Notes under the pieces: model-generated
Told to the model about the DNA's origin: nothing
Databases searched by the model: none
What the model saw: only the letters and a program-made list of their open reading frames with translations
Position numbers and translations under genes: made by a program
Shown: positions 5,685-7,134 of the stretch, piece by piece
Position numbering within the stretch: position 1 is the first letter of the stretch
How the letters are laid out: the number at the start of each line of letters is the position of its first letter
DNA from: Fusobacteriota bacterium
GTDB taxonomy: Bacteria; Fusobacteriota; Fusobacteriia; Bac17; JAEWOZ01
Reading direction: 5' to 3'
NCBI GenBank assembly: GCA_023399505.1
Contig: JAEWOZ010000091.1
Coordinates: forward strand, 1 to 7,134
Length of the DNA stretch: 7,134 nucleotides

Positions 5685-7134
5685 ATGAAAAAAATAGTTT
5701 TAATAATATTTTTTAACCTTGTAGGTTGTTTAAAAAATAATTTACTAAATTTAAATAAAACAAGTTATAAAATTAGTCCTTATGATAATAAAATAACTAA
5801 GTTAGTAAAAGATTACCTAGAAGCAAAGAAAAACGGAAAATTTGATGAAGCTAAAATCTATTTGCAGCAATTAAAAAATATAATTCTAAATTCTAGGCCT
5901 TCTGAATTTTCTGAAAAGACAATAAAAGATATTGCCAAAGAAATAGAAAAATATACCTTTAGAAAAATAAAAGATAGCAAAGGTAATGTTATAGCTAAGC
6001 CTAATTATGGTTTTGAAACTTTAAATGACACCTTTATTAGCTATCCAGAAAATTATAATAAGCTATTAAATAATTCACTTACTAAAAGCTGGTTCGAACT
6101 TATTGATTTAAAAAAGGAATATATAGAGGTTTTATTAGAAGCTGGAGTTCCAGTAAATATGGAAAATGCTTTTGGAGAAAATTTACTACATAAAGCTTGT
6201 TATGAAGGAGACCTAGATCTAGTAAATTTTTTGATAAAAAAAGGAATAAATGTAAATAAACAGGATAAAAGATTAGGCTTCACTCCTATCTTCTTTTGCA
6301 TAAAGAACTTTAATGACAGAAGTTTTAATATTATAGAAAGATTAATAGAAGAGGGTGCATCTTTACTAATAATAGATAATGAAAATAAAACAATTTTGCA
6401 TCATTTTTATAAAACTATACTTCTTTTAGCATCAAGGGTTAACAAAAATATGGAAGCGTTTCAAAATTTTAATAACTACCATAATTTGGATATGAACCTA
6501 TACATAGATTTAATAAAGTTTTTTAAAATATCATTAAAAACTATTCTAGAACAAAATCCTGAACTTATATTTATTAAAGATAACAAAGATGAAAATACTT
6601 TTTATGATCATTTTTTTGATCCTTCCTTAAAAGACACAATAAAAAATCTTTTTGGAATTGAACTTACTAACAATACTTTATCTGAAAATTTCTTTTATGA
6701 TCATATAGCAAAAAAGAATAGGAAAAGTTTTATAGATTTTTTAGTTCTTCTTTCAGGAAGATTTTTTGATGAGGATCTTATAAAAAAATGTTTATGTTTA
6801 TATGAAATAAAATTTGAAGAAGATGAAAAAATAACATTTAAAAATAAAATAGTAGATTTATCAAGTACTTTGGAAATAAATACTTTAGTGTGGTATGAAA
6901 ACAAACAATTTATTAAATGCTTATTTAAAATTTTTGAGGAAGACAATATTCAAGCTTTAGAATCAACCTATAAACTTAAAATTATACTTGAAAAGGCACT
7001 CGTTCTTAAAAAATATGAAATAGTTAATATGTTTTTAATTGATCCTGATTTTTCAAAATTTAATCTTTTAAGAGATATAGACTATTTAGAATATAATATG
7101 CGTCGTGTTAATTTATTAAATCTTATTTTGTGTG
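5685..7134 (+). CDS. Ankyrin-repeat lipoprotein, C-terminally incomplete at window end
   Basis: The frame is open from ATG 5685 through 483 codons to the window edge with no stop. The N terminus is a short lipoprotein signal: Lys2-Lys3, a hydrophobic stretch and the lipobox LVGC, with Cys15 as the predicted lipidated residue. It should be exported and membrane-anchored. Residues of about 40-70 are charged and helical (KLVKDYLEAKKNGKFDEAK). Ankyrin-like repeats follow at about 147-163 (half repeat, EYIEVLLEAGVPVN), 164-197 (GENLLHKACYEGDLDLVNFL), 198-231 (GFTPIFFCI, ending IEEGASLLIID) and the start of another at 235 (KTILHH). Beyond about 245 the protein is helical, rich in Phe, Lys and Asn, with no motif I recognise. 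GGAG at 5675-5678 inside the preceding gene is six bases from the ATG, supporting coupled translation. Such proteins often bind partner proteins, including host targets; that role is inferred here. Confidence 0.8.
   Translation, partial: MKKIVLIIFFNLVGCLKNNLLNLNKTSYKISPYDNKITKLVKDYLEAKKNGKFDEAKIYLQQLKNIILNSRPSEFSEKTIKDIAKEIEKYTFRKIKDSKGNVIAKPNYGFETLNDTFISYPENYNKLLNNSLTKSWFELIDLKKEYIEVLLEAGVPVNMENAFGENLLHKACYEGDLDLVNFLIKKGINVNKQDKRLGFTPIFFCIKNFNDRSFNIIERLIEEGASLLIIDNENKTILHHFYKTILLLASRVNKNMEAFQNFNNYHNLDMNLYIDLIKFFKISLKTILEQNPELIFIKDNKDENTFYDHFFDPSLKDTIKNLFGIELTNNTLSENFFYDHIAKKNRKSFIDFLVLLSGRFFDEDLIKKCLCLYEIKFEEDEKITFKNKIVDLSSTLEINTLVWYENKQFIKCLFKIFEEDNIQALESTYKLKIILEKALVLKKYEIVNMFLIDPDFSKFNLLRDIDYLEYNMRRVNLLNLILC

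Noticed and set aside
6701..6946. Open reading frame of 81 codons on the minus strand
   Set aside because: It is antisense to the ankyrin lipoprotein, which has an uninterrupted frame across the region. No recognisable protein features were seen.
1..7134. CRISPR array, insertion sequence or phage genes
   Set aside because: No regularly spaced repeats, transposase motifs, terminal inverted repeats or phage structural genes were seen.

Overview
This is an AT-rich window read almost entirely on the + strand, with every supported gene in one direction and short intergenic gaps. Codon choice (TTA, AAA, ATA, AGA), standard stop codons with TGG for Trp, and Shine-Dalgarno sites before most starts all indicate a low-GC bacterium. 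A lipobox-bearing ankyrin-repeat protein and a PD-(D/E)XK nuclease of a type often found in many copies recall host-associated or intracellular bacteria such as Dependentiae (Candidatus Babela), Brachyspira or amoeba symbionts. That assignment is an inference; no rRNA or marker gene is present to settle it.

Layout: 1-285 is the C-terminal end of a PD-(D/E)XK nuclease-domain protein of the DUF1703 type. It is followed by an AT-rich hairpin (342-370) that looks like its terminator. A good sigma-70-like promoter (408-435) then drives a two-gene repair unit: a metallo-beta-lactamase-fold, ligase-associated DNA exonuclease (471-1433) and, 19 bases later, an ATP-dependent DNA ligase (1453-3033). 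A full-length ABC exporter half-transporter (3094-4878) follows after 60 bases, probably in the same transcript. It ends in a hairpin (4867-4898) that overlaps its own stop codon.

A second unit begins at 4959 with an AlkD-type DNA alkylation-repair glycosylase (4959-5684). Its stop codon directly abuts the start of a lipoprotein with ankyrin repeats (5685 to the window end, incomplete).

Functionally, three of the six genes handle DNA damage: end resection, nick or end sealing, and alkylated-base excision. The exonuclease and ligase form a recognised bacterial pair. In other bacteria the pair is usually accompanied by an Lhr-type helicase and a metallophosphoesterase, and neither is present here. 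The most unusual points are this reduced repair pair, the abrupt change of codon use inside the ABC transporter's nucleotide-binding domain, and the tight coupling of a DNA glycosylase to an exported ankyrin lipoprotein.
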